Below, in pieces: positions 16,969 to 25,884 of a stretch of DNA of 64,000 bases. This stretch comes from Prevotella sp. E13-17 (GTDB taxonomy: Bacteria > Bacteroidota > Bacteroidia > Bacteroidales > Bacteroidaceae), in the NCBI RefSeq assembly GCF_022024035.1, contig NZ_CP091787.1:3132001-3196000 (forward strand), read 5' to 3'. Position 1 is the stretch's first letter. Each line of letters starts with the position of its first letter. The notes under the pieces were generated by a model. The model ran no database searches. It was not told the origin of the DNA and was given only the letters and a program-made list of their open reading frames with translations. Made by a program: the position numbers and the translations under genes.

Positions 16969-17784
16969 CTAAGCTTTCGGATTGCGCTGACGTACGGCCT
17001 CAAAAAGCAGGATGGCAGCGCTGACAGACACATTCAATGAGTCAAGACGGCCCAACATCGGAATACGGATGTGGGCCGTCGCTGCTTGACGCCACTGGTC
17101 CGTCAGACCAGTTGACTCAGTTCCCATCACAATAGCCGTAGAACGACACATGTCGGTATCATAGTAGAGATGCGAATCCTGCAATTGCGCTGTCAGGATG
17201 CTGATGCCTCGCTGCTGCAAGAAACGGATACAAGCATCACTGCTGCATGCCACGGTGGGCACCGTGAAGATGGCACCAATGCTGCTACGAATAAGGTTGG
17301 GATTATAAAGGTCTGTCAGTGGATCACAAACGATGACAGCATCGGCCTGTGCAGCATCGGCTGAGCGAAGAACAGCACCAAGATTGCCAGGTTTTTCAAC
17401 TCGCTCAAGCACAACAATGAGAGCATTCTCGCGGAGCTGAAGGTCTTCTAACTGAAGCTGACGGGTCTTGACCTCGGCAATCACACCTTCGGTGGTGCCA
17501 CGATAGGCCACCTTCTCATAGACTTGCGGTGTCAGCTCGAAGATGTGAACATCAGCAGGAAGCGAATGCATCAGCTGTTCGGTCTGTGCCTCATCAACAT
17601 AGAGCGAAGGACAAACGAAAAGGGTGTCGAGCTGATAGCCTGCTTCGACACAATGTTGTACCTCGCGCAGCCCTTCTACAACAAAAAGGCCTGACTGTCG
17701 GCGTTCTGATGATTTCTGTTGAAGTGCCAGCAACCGCTTCACCTTGGGGTTCTGAGCACTTGATAAAACGGATGCTGCTGCCAT
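16969..17784 (-). CDS. TrmH/SpoU-family RNA 2'-O-methyltransferase
   Basis: 271 residues. The N-terminal substrate-binding domain (about 1-95; SSAQNPKVKRLLALQQKSSERR) precedes a SPOUT domain with the expected motifs: VLERVEKPGNLGAVLRSADA (motif 1), VMGTESTGL (motif 2) and IPMLGRLDSLNVSVSAAILLFE (motif 3, knot). It uses SAM to methylate a ribose in rRNA or tRNA; the target is not evident. It lies 22 bp downstream of the tRNA-Arg gene on the same strand and has no separate promoter I can see, so they are probably co-transcribed. Confidence 0.92.
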   Translation of the reverse strand: MAAASVLSSAQNPKVKRLLALQQKSSERRQSGLFVVEGLREVQHCVEAGYQLDTLFVCPSLYVDEAQTEQLMHSLPADVHIFELTPQVYEKVAYRGTTEGVIAEVKTRQLQLEDLQLRENALIVVLERVEKPGNLGAVLRSADAAQADAVIVCDPLTDLYNPNLIRSSIGAIFTVPTVACSSDACIRFLQQRGISILTAQLQDSHLYYDTDMCRSTAIVMGTESTGLTDQWRQAATAHIRIPMLGRLDSLNVSVSAAILLFEAVRQRNPKA

Positions 17785-17806
17785 GTCGTAATCAGTTTTT
17801 AAGGTG

Positions 17807-17878
17807 TACCCCGACCGAGAATCGAACTCGGAACTAAGCTTTAGGAGAGCCTTGTTATATCCATTTAACTATCAGGGC
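17807..17878 (-). tRNA. tRNA-Arg (anticodon CCT)
   Basis: The minus strand folds into a full cloverleaf of 72 nt: acceptor GCCCTGA with TCGGGGT (two G-U pairs), D arm TTAAATGGATATAA, anticodon stem AGGCT/AGCTT with loop CTCCTAA giving CCT, short variable loop, and T arm CCGAG-TTCGATT-CTCGG. The discriminator is A; CCA is not encoded. It reads AGG codons. It is transcribed toward the SpoU methyltransferase. Confidence 0.95.
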
Positions 17879-17896
17879 AACATGCTTAAGTGAATG

Positions 17897-17925
17897 CAAA
17901 GGTACGAATAAAAAGTGAAATGCAA
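17897..17925 (-). promoter_or_regulatory. Promoter of tRNA-Arg and the SpoU gene
   Basis: On the minus strand, -7 TACCTTTG (897-904 of the 17000s) follows a -33 TTG (923-925) by 18 bp. The -33 element lies inside the terminator stem at 17912-17959. Confidence 0.7.
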
Positions 17926-17959
17926 AAGAAAAGCAGCCTTTTCTTTTGCATTTCACTTT
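17912..17959 (-). terminator. Terminator of the DUF5723/lipoprotein operon
   Basis: Perfect 22-bp arms (17912-17933 and 17938-17959) with a 4-nt loop CAGC, ending in TTTTT on the minus strand. It lies 13 bp past the outer-membrane protein stop. Confidence 0.93.
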
Positions 17960-17972
17960 AATAGGAATAACG

Positions 17973-19367
17973 TTAGAATGCGACGTTCATACCCAAGTTA
18001 ATATTCATGTTCGACTTGAGGGGTACACCCTGCTTAGCCACCTTACCCATGATATGGTCCATACCAATAAAGATATTAGCGCCAACAGGATGGATATTGA
18101 GAATCCAACCAGCACTGGTCCCGAAATCGCTGACAGCCACATTGACACCACCATCGAGCCACTTCAAGGGCTTCCAGTTAGCGCTCAGGCGACCTTCTGT
18201 CCACGAGAAATCGCCATTGAAACGGCGGGTTCCCAACAAGCCGAACGACAGTTGGCGGTACATGGGCAGTTCATACTCTACGCCTAAACGTGCTGTTGCA
18301 CCAACGCCAGTGGTCTTGCTGCCCTTCTCGCCCGTGTCACGCAGATTGGCAAATTCGGCCAGCTGATCTCCGTATTCATCAAGGCGATCATCGAAGGTAT
18401 CGCCATTGCCATCGTCTTTCACAGACATATCTTGGAAGCCATTGAAGATAAACTCTTTATTTGGATTAACTGCCGTCGCATGCTCTGACCAGTTAATGAA
18501 ACCGAGATCTGTCACAGCGGCACTGACAGTCAACTCATCCAGCACCTTGTAGGTGGCACCAAGATCGACGGCAAAGCCAAAGCCACCAACACCGCCACCG
18601 TCAACATCGACATCATCAATATGCTCGTAAGTGCCTGGCTTGGTCTTAAACTCTGAGTTCTTTGACTTGAACTGGAAACCCTTCACCATAACGTCGGCCT
18701 TGGCATCGGCTGTGATACGCCACTGCTGAGCATTAGGCAGCAGCTCAGCATGAACATTATTCATGGTGAAGTCTGCACGACCAGCACCTATCAGGGCTTT
18801 CAGCTTGGCACCAACACGCAGCTTATCGTTGACACGATGAGAGTGACCGAGAGCGACTTCTGCAAAAGAGTGAGCATGCATATCCAAATCACTGAAGTCA
18901 TAGACATTGTTGCTCAGATCCTTGGCAAAACGGAAGAAATCGTAGGGCAACGACATGCCCACCATCGTACGCTCGTTGACTTCAATGGTATTGTAGCCAC
19001 CAAGGCCTTTGAATCCAATACTTATGAGGGTGAGACGAAGATCGAGATTGAATTTGTTGGCACCGTCATGGAAGCCCTTCAGCGCCTCATCGACAGACAC
19101 ATCGGGGTGCATAAAAGTGCGATCGTATTTGCCAGTGGCTGGATTCATGAACAGCAAGTCGCCCAAGCCAAAGTTTCCTTGGGTACGAACATTTAAGTTG
19201 CCCAAGACGGGGATGGCTACATAGCCTTGGTCGTTGCCAAAGGCTGGGTTCATGTCATGACGATATTTATAGTCCTGCGTGAAGTAGGCAGAATTCAATT
19301 CTTGTGCCACAACCTGTGTTGACAGCGCCATGACAGAAGCGGCTAAGATATACTTATATAGTTTCAT
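17973..19367 (-). CDS. Outer-membrane beta-barrel protein, DUF5723-like
   Basis: 464 residues with a signal peptide (MKLYKYILAASVMALSTQVVAQ) and a sequence dominated by alternating beta strands. The N-terminal NSAYFTQDYKYRHDMNPAFGNDQGYVAIPVLGNLN and the later DFFRFAK and GAKLKALIGAGRAD stretches match the Bacteroidetes DUF5723 family. These are predicted barrels, related in layout to PorP/SprF and FadL, of unknown function. It is downstream of, and 22 bp from, a large lipoprotein gene on the same strand, so the two probably act together in the envelope. A perfect hairpin terminator follows. Confidence 0.75.
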   Translation of the reverse strand: MKLYKYILAASVMALSTQVVAQELNSAYFTQDYKYRHDMNPAFGNDQGYVAIPVLGNLNVRTQGNFGLGDLLFMNPATGKYDRTFMHPDVSVDEALKGFHDGANKFNLDLRLTLISIGFKGLGGYNTIEVNERTMVGMSLPYDFFRFAKDLSNNVYDFSDLDMHAHSFAEVALGHSHRVNDKLRVGAKLKALIGAGRADFTMNNVHAELLPNAQQWRITADAKADVMVKGFQFKSKNSEFKTKPGTYEHIDDVDVDGGGVGGFGFAVDLGATYKVLDELTVSAAVTDLGFINWSEHATAVNPNKEFIFNGFQDMSVKDDGNGDTFDDRLDEYGDQLAEFANLRDTGEKGSKTTGVGATARLGVEYELPMYRQLSFGLLGTRRFNGDFSWTEGRLSANWKPLKWLDGGVNVAVSDFGTSAGWILNIHPVGANIFIGMDHIMGKVAKQGVPLKSNMNINLGMNVAF

Positions 19368-19389
19368 AGTCTTTTCGATGTTTGAAGGG

Positions 19390-21285
19390 TTAATTTAAAT
19401 CGAGGATGACGCCACCGACCAGTTTGATAGAGATATCCTTTAACTGGATTTTATGGGTCTCCTTGTTCAGCGTAACACCAGGTGTGGGTTTAGCCACCAA
19501 CTTATAACGCAGACCGTCTATCTCTTTTAACTTATCATTAGAGTAAAGACCATTAGCATCGGGGGTTGGATTGATTTCAATCTTCAGATCGGTGACGCCA
19601 TCAACAAGGTTGCCAGAAGCATCCTTGGTTGCGCCTGCCACAACGCCAGCCTTGGGATTGGCGTCATCCTTTGGCGTGATGACCACTTGAACATCGTTGA
19701 TCACAGAACCATCTTTTCCGATAGCCTCTGCCTCGACAGACATTGAAGCAGGAATGCCATTGATGGCCTTGGCTGTGAATTCTATCTTAAGGTTGTTCAA
19801 GTCCATATCATCGGGCATATCCTCGGCCCAACCATCGAACTTATCATCGTAAACAATCTGAGCACTATTGCCAAATGCCAGGGGTACGTTGACTTCATAG
19901 TTGATATCCTTCATGCTATAGGTGCCGAGAGCTACCGTATGCACGTTATCCTCATCGGCTTTTGCATCGATCTTCACCTCAATGCGATAGGGCATCTTTG
20001 GCAAGAAGATCTTATTCAAGTCGGCAGTCTTCACATCAGTACAACCTTCTGGGATATCCTCGTTCAGCTTGGCAATACAGATCTTATTCAGCTGGTTATT
20101 GCCTGCCAGAATCTTAATACCGTCAACGACAATCTTACGCGACTGACCATGCTCATCCTTTGACTCGGTGCCATCTTCCTCCATTGGGATAATCGTAGCC
20201 TTGATGGTGCCAGGCAGAGGCAGTGAGGTCTTTGCATTAAAGACAATCTGTGGGTTATACAGATCAAGCTTCACCTCGTCTTTGGTCATGAAGTCAGGCA
20301 GGTCGTCCAGATCAATCTTACTTTCATCAACATTGATAGTAGGTGTGAACTTTCCCTTGACCTCCGACACAATCAAATCCTGGGTGGTTACAATGGTATT
20401 AATTTCATAGTTTTTACCATCATCAACCGCAACATTCTGGACCTCCAAATCACCAACGGTCACATCGATATAGACATCACCCTTCATGGAAACACGCGAC
20501 TCGCCAGGCTTGCCTGTGGGCGCCAGAGTGATAGCGCCATATTTCGTTGTCTGACGATTGGCACTGAAATCAACACCGACAATCTGCAAGTTTAAATAGA
20601 TATCGTTCATTGGCGACAGGTTCGAGAAGGTAATCCTGCCAGGATGATTGGTATCCAGCACACCACCATTTGGATTGTCTGTAGCAGCATTCTTGAAGGC
20701 TATATCAAGATAGGTTGGGAGCTGCACTTCGATCTTAGAGAAGCTCTTGATATAGCGCTTAACTTTCTTCGAGAAATTCAGCCTTACCTGTATGCCACCG
20801 TTCACGCTGGCATATTCCAACTTAGAAACATAGTCCTGAGCATCTGAAAGGTTACTGAAAGTACCGGCATGTTCATTAATCGATGGACCTGTATAAGTTG
20901 CCGACTGCCCTACACTGAGCGACTCAATAGAAGACGGCATATTGGGGATTTCGATATGATAAGAAGTAGGATCACTCTTAGACACCTTAATCTCACCGAG
21001 ATCTACCGTTACATCGTCAATATCCGATCCCGTCTCATGATATACATAGTCGCCATTAGCATCGGTGCTTATACTGCTTGACTCGTCAAGATCCATAAAG
21101 TCGTCAAGCGTAATGTTCTTCACAGAGTTGTTGGTAGGTAGCTGAAGACCACTTCCACCAATGCCAACTTTCATGTCAAGATTGTCTAAATCATACTTAT
21201 TATCCGTACAACCAGACAACACATAACCGCTACCCACAGCCAATAGCCCTGAGAGCAGAAAAGCGAGATTACCGTTGTGTTTCAT
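19390..21285 (-). CDS. Large beta-rich lipoprotein of unknown function
   Basis: The start at 21285 (MKHNGNLAFLLSGLLAVGSG) is chosen over an upstream in-frame ATG because it gives a lipoprotein signal ending VLSGC. About 631 residues follow, mostly beta-strand repeats with many Asp/Asn and Thr/Ser, including several similar segments of roughly 100 residues (for example around IEIPNMPSSIESLSVG, LNLQIVGVDFSANRQ and LKIEFTAKAINGIPAS). I recognise no catalytic motif. It is co-transcribed with the DUF5723-like barrel. A surface or periplasmic scaffold or adhesin role is possible but not shown. Confidence 0.72.
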   Translation of the reverse strand: MKHNGNLAFLLSGLLAVGSGYVLSGCTDNKYDLDNLDMKVGIGGSGLQLPTNNSVKNITLDDFMDLDESSSISTDANGDYVYHETGSDIDDVTVDLGEIKVSKSDPTSYHIEIPNMPSSIESLSVGQSATYTGPSINEHAGTFSNLSDAQDYVSKLEYASVNGGIQVRLNFSKKVKRYIKSFSKIEVQLPTYLDIAFKNAATDNPNGGVLDTNHPGRITFSNLSPMNDIYLNLQIVGVDFSANRQTTKYGAITLAPTGKPGESRVSMKGDVYIDVTVGDLEVQNVAVDDGKNYEINTIVTTQDLIVSEVKGKFTPTINVDESKIDLDDLPDFMTKDEVKLDLYNPQIVFNAKTSLPLPGTIKATIIPMEEDGTESKDEHGQSRKIVVDGIKILAGNNQLNKICIAKLNEDIPEGCTDVKTADLNKIFLPKMPYRIEVKIDAKADEDNVHTVALGTYSMKDINYEVNVPLAFGNSAQIVYDDKFDGWAEDMPDDMDLNNLKIEFTAKAINGIPASMSVEAEAIGKDGSVINDVQVVITPKDDANPKAGVVAGATKDASGNLVDGVTDLKIEINPTPDANGLYSNDKLKEIDGLRYKLVAKPTPGVTLNKETHKIQLKDISIKLVGGVILDLN

Positions 21286-21335
21286 TTTAATCTTATATTT
21301 AGATTGAGTTTTATAATCATTGGCTAAAAGTTCTG

Positions 21336-21364
21336 CAAATATAGTCAATATTTCTTAAAAACAA
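21336..21364 (-). promoter_or_regulatory. Promoter of the lipoprotein-DUF5723 operon
   Basis: Minus-strand -7 TATATTTG (336-343 of the 21000s) with a -33 TTG (362-364) 18 bp upstream; about 50 bp before the ATG at 21285. Confidence 0.6.
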
Positions 21365-21439
21365 ATTATAATTCAAAAAAAATGTTCAATTATTATTATT
21401 TTTCGAATACAAATGGGAATTTTCATCCCCAAAAAGCAC

Positions 21440-21478
21440 AAAAAGGGCAAGGAATTTGAAAGATTCCTCGCCCTTTTT
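21440..21478 (-). terminator. Terminator of tyrS
   Basis: 16-bp inverted repeat with one wobble (arms AAAAAGGGCAAGGAAT and ATTCCTCGCCCTTTTT around a 7-nt loop), ending in a T run on the minus strand, 18 bp past the tyrS stop. Confidence 0.9.
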
Positions 21479-21496
21479 AATCATAAACTCTAATTG

Positions 21497-22798
21497 TTAG
21501 TCTTTAACCGTAATCAGATAATAGTTCTTTTTGCCTTTCTGAGCCAAAAGATACTTTCCATCTATCAGGTCGTCGGCAGTGATGGCACGATTCTGGTCGG
21601 TGAGCTTTTCCTTGTTCAACGATACGCCACCGCCCTGTACCATCTTACGCATCTCGCCCTTCGAAGGGAATACTGGGGCCACCGTTGTCAAGAGCTCAAT
21701 GGCTGGTTGACCGAGCTGATCTTTTGAAATCTCAAACTTCTCTACACCATCGAACACATCGAGGAAGGTCTGTTCATCGAGTTTCTCAAGAGCCTCCTTG
21801 GTGGACTTACCGAAGAGGATGTTTGAAGCCTCAATGGCCATATCCAGCGCCTCCTGTGAATGAACCAACACAGTCACCTCTTCGGCCAGGCGCTTTTGCA
21901 GCACACGACGACCGGGATCCTGCTTGTGTTCCTCAACAAGTGCGTCAATCACATCCTTCTCCAGCGACGTGAAGATCTTGATATAGCGCTCGGCATCCTC
22001 ATCGCTGACGTTCAGCCAGAACTGGTAGAAGCGATAAGGTGAGGTACGCTTAGGATCCAGCCAGATGTTGCCGCTCTCTGTCTTACCGAACTTCTTACCG
22101 TCACTCTTGGTAATCAGCGGACATGTCAGTGCAAAGGTCTCTACCTCGTTGCCCAGCGTACGGCGAATCAGCTCAGTACCTGTGGTCATGTTACCCCACT
22201 GGTCGTTACCGCCCAACTGCAACTTCACGCCCTTGTGCTGATAGAGATACAGGAAGTCGTAGCCCTGCAACAACTGGTAGGTGAACTCGGTAAAGCTAAG
22301 ACCATCGCGAGCCGTACCGTTCAGGCGCTGCTGCACGCTCTCCTTAGCCATCATATAGTTCACGGTGATATGCTTACCCACCTCACGTGCGAAGTCAAGG
22401 AAGGTAAAGTTTTTCATCCAATCGTAGTTGTTCACCATCTCAGCAGCATTAGCTTCTTTACTGTCGAAATCCAGGAATTTTGCCACCTGAGCCTTGATGC
22501 ACTCCTGATTATGACGCAGGGTTTCATCATTCAGCAGGTTGCGCTCCTGACTCTTTCCAGAGGGGTCGCCAATCATACCTGTAGCACCACCCACCAGGAT
22601 GATGGGTTTATGGCCACAACGCTGCAAGTGGCGTAGCATCATGATGCCACACAAGTGACCGATATGCAGTGAATCGGCAGTAGGGTCTGTACCCAGATAG
22701 GCAGTCACCATCTCCTTCTGCAAGAGTTCTTCTGTGCCGGGCATAATCTGTGCCAGCATACCGCGCCAGCGCAATTCTTCAACGAAGTTCTTTTTCAT
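21497..22798 (-). CDS. tyrS: Tyrosyl-tRNA synthetase
   Basis: 433 residues, normal length for the bacterial enzyme. The HIGH motif is at 45-48 (SLHIGHL), the tyrosine pocket includes [13 protein letters not shown] and GGNDQWGN, and the KMSKS-type loop is KFGKTESG near 237. An S4-like RNA-binding domain closes the protein (about 360-433; [12 protein letters not shown]). It charges tRNA-Tyr in the cytoplasm. Upstream are two full and one partial tandem promoter copies; downstream is a strong terminator, so it is monocistronic. Confidence 0.97.
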   Translation of the reverse strand: MKKNFVEELRWRGMLAQIMPGTEELLQKEMVTAYLGTDPTADSLHIGHLCGIMMLRHLQRCGHKPIILVGGATGMIGDPSGKSQERNLLNDETLRHNQECIKAQVAKFLDFDSKEANAAEMVNNYDWMKNFTFLDFAREVGKHITVNYMMAKESVQQRLNGTARDGLSFTEFTYQLLQGYDFLYLYQHKGVKLQLGGNDQWGNMTTGTELIRRTLGNEVETFALTCPLITKSDGKKFGKTESGNIWLDPKRTSPYRFYQFWLNVSDEDAERYIKIFTSLEKDVIDALVEEHKQDPGRRVLQKRLAEEVTVLVHSQEALDMAIEASNILFGKSTKEALEKLDEQTFLDVFDGVEKFEISKDQLGQPAIELLTTVAPVFPSKGEMRKMVQGGGVSLNKEKLTDQNRAITADDLIDGKYLLAQKGKKNYYLITVKD

Positions 22799-22837
22799 CG
22801 TATATGCTTAATTTTTCGTTATTTATCTCTGAGTGTG

Positions 22838-23006
22838 CAAAGGTACGAATAAGTGAGAGAAAAACCAAATTAATTTGAGTTTTTCCGAACGTGAGTACCT
22901 AAGAACGAAGTTCAAAGGTACGAAAAAGTGAGAGAGAAAAACCAAATTAATTTGAGTTTTTCCGAACGTGAGTATCTAAGAACGAAGTTCAAAGATACGA
23001 AAAAGT
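22838..23006 (-). promoter_or_regulatory. Tandemly duplicated tyrS promoter (two full copies and a remnant)
   Basis: A 75-77 bp unit is repeated head to tail: 22838-22912, 22913-22989, and a 17-bp start of a third at 22990-23006. On the minus strand each full unit has -7 TACCTTTG preceded by about 20 bp by TTG in an AT-rich tract; the first -7 box is 22838-22845 and the second 22913-22920. The third has TATCTTTG but no -33 element, because repeat copy B begins at 23009. Transcripts would start about 35 and 110 bp upstream of tyrS. Confidence 0.85.
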
Positions 23007-23008
23007 GG

Positions 23009-23376
23009 TCGGGATAGGAACGGTTTCGCACTGTCATAGTGCTGCTTTCGTCTTGTTATAGTTACGCTTTTGCGTTGTAATAGCTTTACTTTTGATGTCC
23101 GTCCAGCCCCTAGATGTGGCGCATCCAGCCCCTGGAACGAGTCGTTTTAGCCCCTGGATGCGGTTGTTCTAAGGGCTGGATATTGAGCATCCAGGGGCTA
23201 AATCTGAAATGATAGCTTCGGTTTTAGACTTTAGAAACGCCTCTTCAAGACTTCAGAATACGTGCTTTTAGACTTTAAAACGACCCTCTCCAGACTCTGG
23301 AAATGCCAATTCAAGACTCTGGGAGCATCGCGAAACCTACGCAATTGCAACTGAGTCCACTAAATTTCTACTGAGC
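23009..23376 (-). repeat. Phased 22-bp repeat element, copy B (inverted duplicate of copy A)
   Basis: The reverse complement of 23009-23376 aligns with 10376-10743 end to end without gaps. I count about 17 mismatches in 368 bp (about 95% identity by eye). The AGTCT units, the five GGGG/CCCC palindromes (for example 23190-23202) and the CAAAAG units (23009-23094) are all kept in phase. It lies between the yidD stop and the tyrS promoters and reads in the same direction as yidD, just as copy A reads in the same direction as hmuV. Confidence 0.93.
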
Positions 23377-23598
23377 CATTAAGGCACGTAACCTATGCAA
23401 TAAGAACGTAATATCCAAGCGGTTGCTTGGAGTCTAAAGCCGGGATTTATTTCAAGAGAATAAGTTTTTGCCGTTCAAAAGCAACCGTTTTACAGCTTAA
23501 TACAAAAACTTTAACGATACAAAACCTGCCGAATAACGTCACGCCAGAGGGCTTAATGTTACCATAGAAAGCGAGCAACTTAGGGAGAAAAAAGTGTG

Positions 23599-23841
23599 TC
23601 ATGGCACTGGGTCGTAGCCAGAACCGCCCCACGGATTGCAACGCAGGATGCGCCAAACGGCTAAAGCCAGCCCCTTAAAGGGTCCATGCTTGATGATTGC
23701 CTCTTTGGCATACTGCGAACAGGTGGGGGTAAAACGACAAGAGGGGGGCGTAAACGGACTGATAACTCGCTGATAGAAGATAATGGGCATCAGCAACAGC
23801 CATTTCAATACAGTCAGGATGATGTTACGCAAAGTCTTCAT
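23599..23841 (-). CDS. yidD: YidD, membrane protein insertion efficiency factor
   Basis: 80 residues, typical length. The conserved core is complete: [21 protein letters not shown], then [24 protein letters not shown]. Family members are small amphipathic membrane-associated proteins thought to help YidC insert membrane proteins. It follows rnpA by 39 bp, the widely conserved rnpA-yidD order. Copy B lies about 220 bp downstream; in 23377-23598 I see no gene or terminator, only a reading frame overlapping yidD that looks accidental. Confidence 0.95.
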   Translation of the reverse strand: MKTLRNIILTVLKWLLLMPIIFYQRVISPFTPPSCRFTPTCSQYAKEAIIKHGPFKGLALAVWRILRCNPWGGSGYDPVP

Positions 23842-23880
23842 ACGCCATACTATTTAGAGTCTGCGACACGCCACAGCATG

Positions 23881-24309
23881 CTATTCATGCGTAGCGTCCT
23901 GCTGCTCGGGCGCAACGCCCACCTTCTTTGCAATACGCGTCAGGAGATGCTTCACACGACTGTCCACCTCAGCAGAAGAGAAATGTTGGTCAGACATCCA
24001 AATGAATGCCACAGCCACCATCATCCCCTCGCCCACTTGTTCGGTCAGCAGCTGCTTCTGCTTGCGATAGGCCTCGCGCACCTGGCGCTTCACCCTGTTG
24101 CGATCCACCGCATGCTTGAAGTGCCTCTTAGAAACACTAATGAGCACCTCGACCGGCACTTGCCCGTCAGGGTGCTCTTTAGCTAAATAGACGGCTTTCA
24201 GCGGAAAGGCAACCACGGCATGACTGTGATTGCCATCAAAGAGCTCATCCATCAGTTTCCGGCTGACGATTCGCTCCCGTTTTTGGAATATAGCCGAAGC
24301 CGTCACCAT
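23881..24309 (-). CDS. rnpA: Ribonuclease P protein component
   Basis: 142 residues with the RNR signature HFKHAVDRNRVKRQVREAYR (about 62-81). It binds the RNase P RNA and aids 5' maturation of tRNA precursors. The N-terminus SAIFQKRERIVSRKLMDELF fits the family start. The gene lies between hemD and yidD on the same strand, and the 21-bp gap to hemD indicates one transcript. The C-terminal extension of about 20 residues is of low complexity and not conserved in the family. Confidence 0.95.
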   Translation of the reverse strand: MVTASAIFQKRERIVSRKLMDELFDGNHSHAVVAFPLKAVYLAKEHPDGQVPVEVLISVSKRHFKHAVDRNRVKRQVREAYRKQKQLLTEQVGEGMMVAVAFIWMSDQHFSSAEVDSRVKHLLTRIAKKVGVAPEQQDATHE

Positions 24310-24330
24310 ATATATAAATATAATATGCTT

Positions 24331-25080
24331 TTAATCTTCTTGCATGATCAGGAAATGCTGCAAGGCACTTGTCATAGAAGGATACTTCTCTGAAGGAGCA
24401 GACAAGTCCAAACGCAGACCCGCATCCTGCACTGCCTTTGCCGTGGCAGGACCAAATGTAGCAATCGCAATATCACCCTGATTGAAGTTGGGGAAGTTCT
24501 TGGTCAGCGACTCGATACCGGCAGGACTGAAGAACACCAGCATGTCGTAGTCGAAAGCCTCAATCTCCTCGGGAGTAAAGTCGTTGCTCACCGTCTTATA
24601 CATCACGCACTCAGTGTGGTTCAGCTTCTTAGAATCCAGCAAACGAGCCACAGAGTCGTTGTGAACGTCGCTCATAGGAACAAGATACTTCTCTGTCTTA
24701 TGCTTCACCATGGTTGGAATCAGGTCGTCAATCTTACCTGTTGTACCAAAGAACACCTTACGCTTACGATACTGTACGTATTTCTGGATATAGAGTGCAA
24801 TTGTCTCTGTTACGCAGAAATATTTCATATCCTCAGGGATAGCAACACGCATTTCCTTTGCCAACGCAAAGAAATGATCGATGGCATGGCGAGAGGTGAA
24901 CACAATAGCTGTATAGTCCAGAATACTGACCTTCTGTGTTCTGAATTCACGGGCGCTGATACTCTCTACCTTGATAAAGGGGCGGAATACCAACTCCACG
25001 CCAAATCGCGATGCGATATCAAAGTAGGGTGATTTCTCACTCGTAGGCTTCGGTTGTGAAACCAAAATCTTCTTGATCAT
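24331..25080 (-). CDS. hemD: Uroporphyrinogen-III synthase family protein
   Basis: 249 residues of the HemD fold. The characteristic stretches are ILVSQPKPTSEKSPYFDIASR at the start, IVFTSRHAIDHF (about 68-79), and YDMLVFFSPAGIESL followed by IATFGPATAKAVQDAGLRLD in the second half. The enzyme closes hydroxymethylbilane to uroporphyrinogen III in tetrapyrrole synthesis. Bacteroidetes carry this divergent form beside DUF4271, metK, rnpA and yidD, as here. Catalytic certainty is moderate because the family is very variable and this organism also has a haem uptake operon. Confidence 0.85.
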   Translation of the reverse strand: MIKKILVSQPKPTSEKSPYFDIASRFGVELVFRPFIKVESISAREFRTQKVSILDYTAIVFTSRHAIDHFFALAKEMRVAIPEDMKYFCVTETIALYIQKYVQYRKRKVFFGTTGKIDDLIPTMVKHKTEKYLVPMSDVHNDSVARLLDSKKLNHTECVMYKTVSNDFTPEEIEAFDYDMLVFFSPAGIESLTKNFPNFNQGDIAIATFGPATAKAVQDAGLRLDLSAPSEKYPSMTSALQHFLIMQED

Positions 25081-25101
25081 CTCTTGTCCAAATATTTTAT
25101 T

Positions 25102-25884
25102 TTATAAAGTCTCCACAATCTTCTCCATTATACCTACCAAGGCGACAAGTGGAGCGATTTCGAGGGCACAAAAATACAAAAAAGATTGCAAAAATAAGCC
25201 CTTTTGAACAAAAAAGATGCTTTTTACCTTATAAAATGTTATGATTTTGAGCAAAAACAAGACTAAAATAAAGAAAACAGCCACTTTTTCTATTGCTAAG
25301 TCAAAATACACCAACAGCAATATAACAGGGTGAGTTATAACACCTTCCAACACCCAAAGGAAGCGTTGAGCCCTCATCCATTGTAAATTTTCTTTACTTT
25401 TATAAAAGACAAAATTAACACAAGAATAGAGCAACCACTTGAACACGAAGTACTGCACAAAGCTGATAAAGGCTAACAACAGGAACAGTGTGCGGTTATC
25501 ACTAAGAAATGTCAGCCCCAATTTCTGGATAGCCCAACAATAAGAGAAAAAGGCCAGCATCAGACAGTTCACCGTGATGAGCGATATCTGAAAGAACTTC
25601 TCGTCGCTGGTATCGCCTAACGAATCTACTTCATGCGAAACAAAAAGCAGTTCTCTCAGGCGATGGCCTGTATAGCTGATGGAACGCGCAATCGAAACCA
25701 CATAGACCATAAAGCAGACCAGCAACAACAGCGTGAAAAACACGCTATTAGTAATAGTGTCAGGGATAGGGTCACCTGCAACACCCATTCCTGACACCAT
25801 ATATATAGAATCTCCCGAAACGAAGTTCGCGATATCCAACTGACCAATGCCAGTCTGTGCCGCTACTTCCACGGAATCATTCAT
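25102..25884 (-). CDS. DUF4271 integral membrane protein
   Basis: 260 residues with about six to seven predicted membrane segments (for example [37 protein letters not shown] and [18 protein letters not shown]). The stretch [21 protein letters not shown] is typical of DUF4271. It overlaps the 3' end of metK by 4 bp and precedes hemD by 21 bp, an arrangement kept across Bacteroidetes. Function is unknown. The gene is more AT-rich than its neighbours, which is usual for a hydrophobic protein. Confidence 0.85.
   Translation of the reverse strand: MNDSVEVAAQTGIGQLDIANFVSGDSIYMVSGMGVAGDPIPDTITNSVFFTLLLLVCFMVYVVSIARSISYTGHRLRELLFVSHEVDSLGDTSDEKFFQISLITVNCLMLAFFSYCWAIQKLGLTFLSDNRTLFLLLAFISFVQYFVFKWLLYSCVNFVFYKSKENLQWMRAQRFLWVLEGVITHPVILLLVYFDLAIEKVAVFFILVLFLLKIITFYKVKSIFFVQKGLFLQSFLYFCALEIAPLVALVGIMEKIVETL

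Noticed and set aside
10376..23376. Composite transposon bounded by inverted copies A and B
   Set aside because: No transposase or target-site duplication is seen, the genes between are core housekeeping genes, and further copies C and D occur singly.
23447..23656. 69-codon minus-strand frame overlapping yidD
   Set aside because: It overlaps the conserved C-terminus of yidD in another frame and has no recognisable domain.
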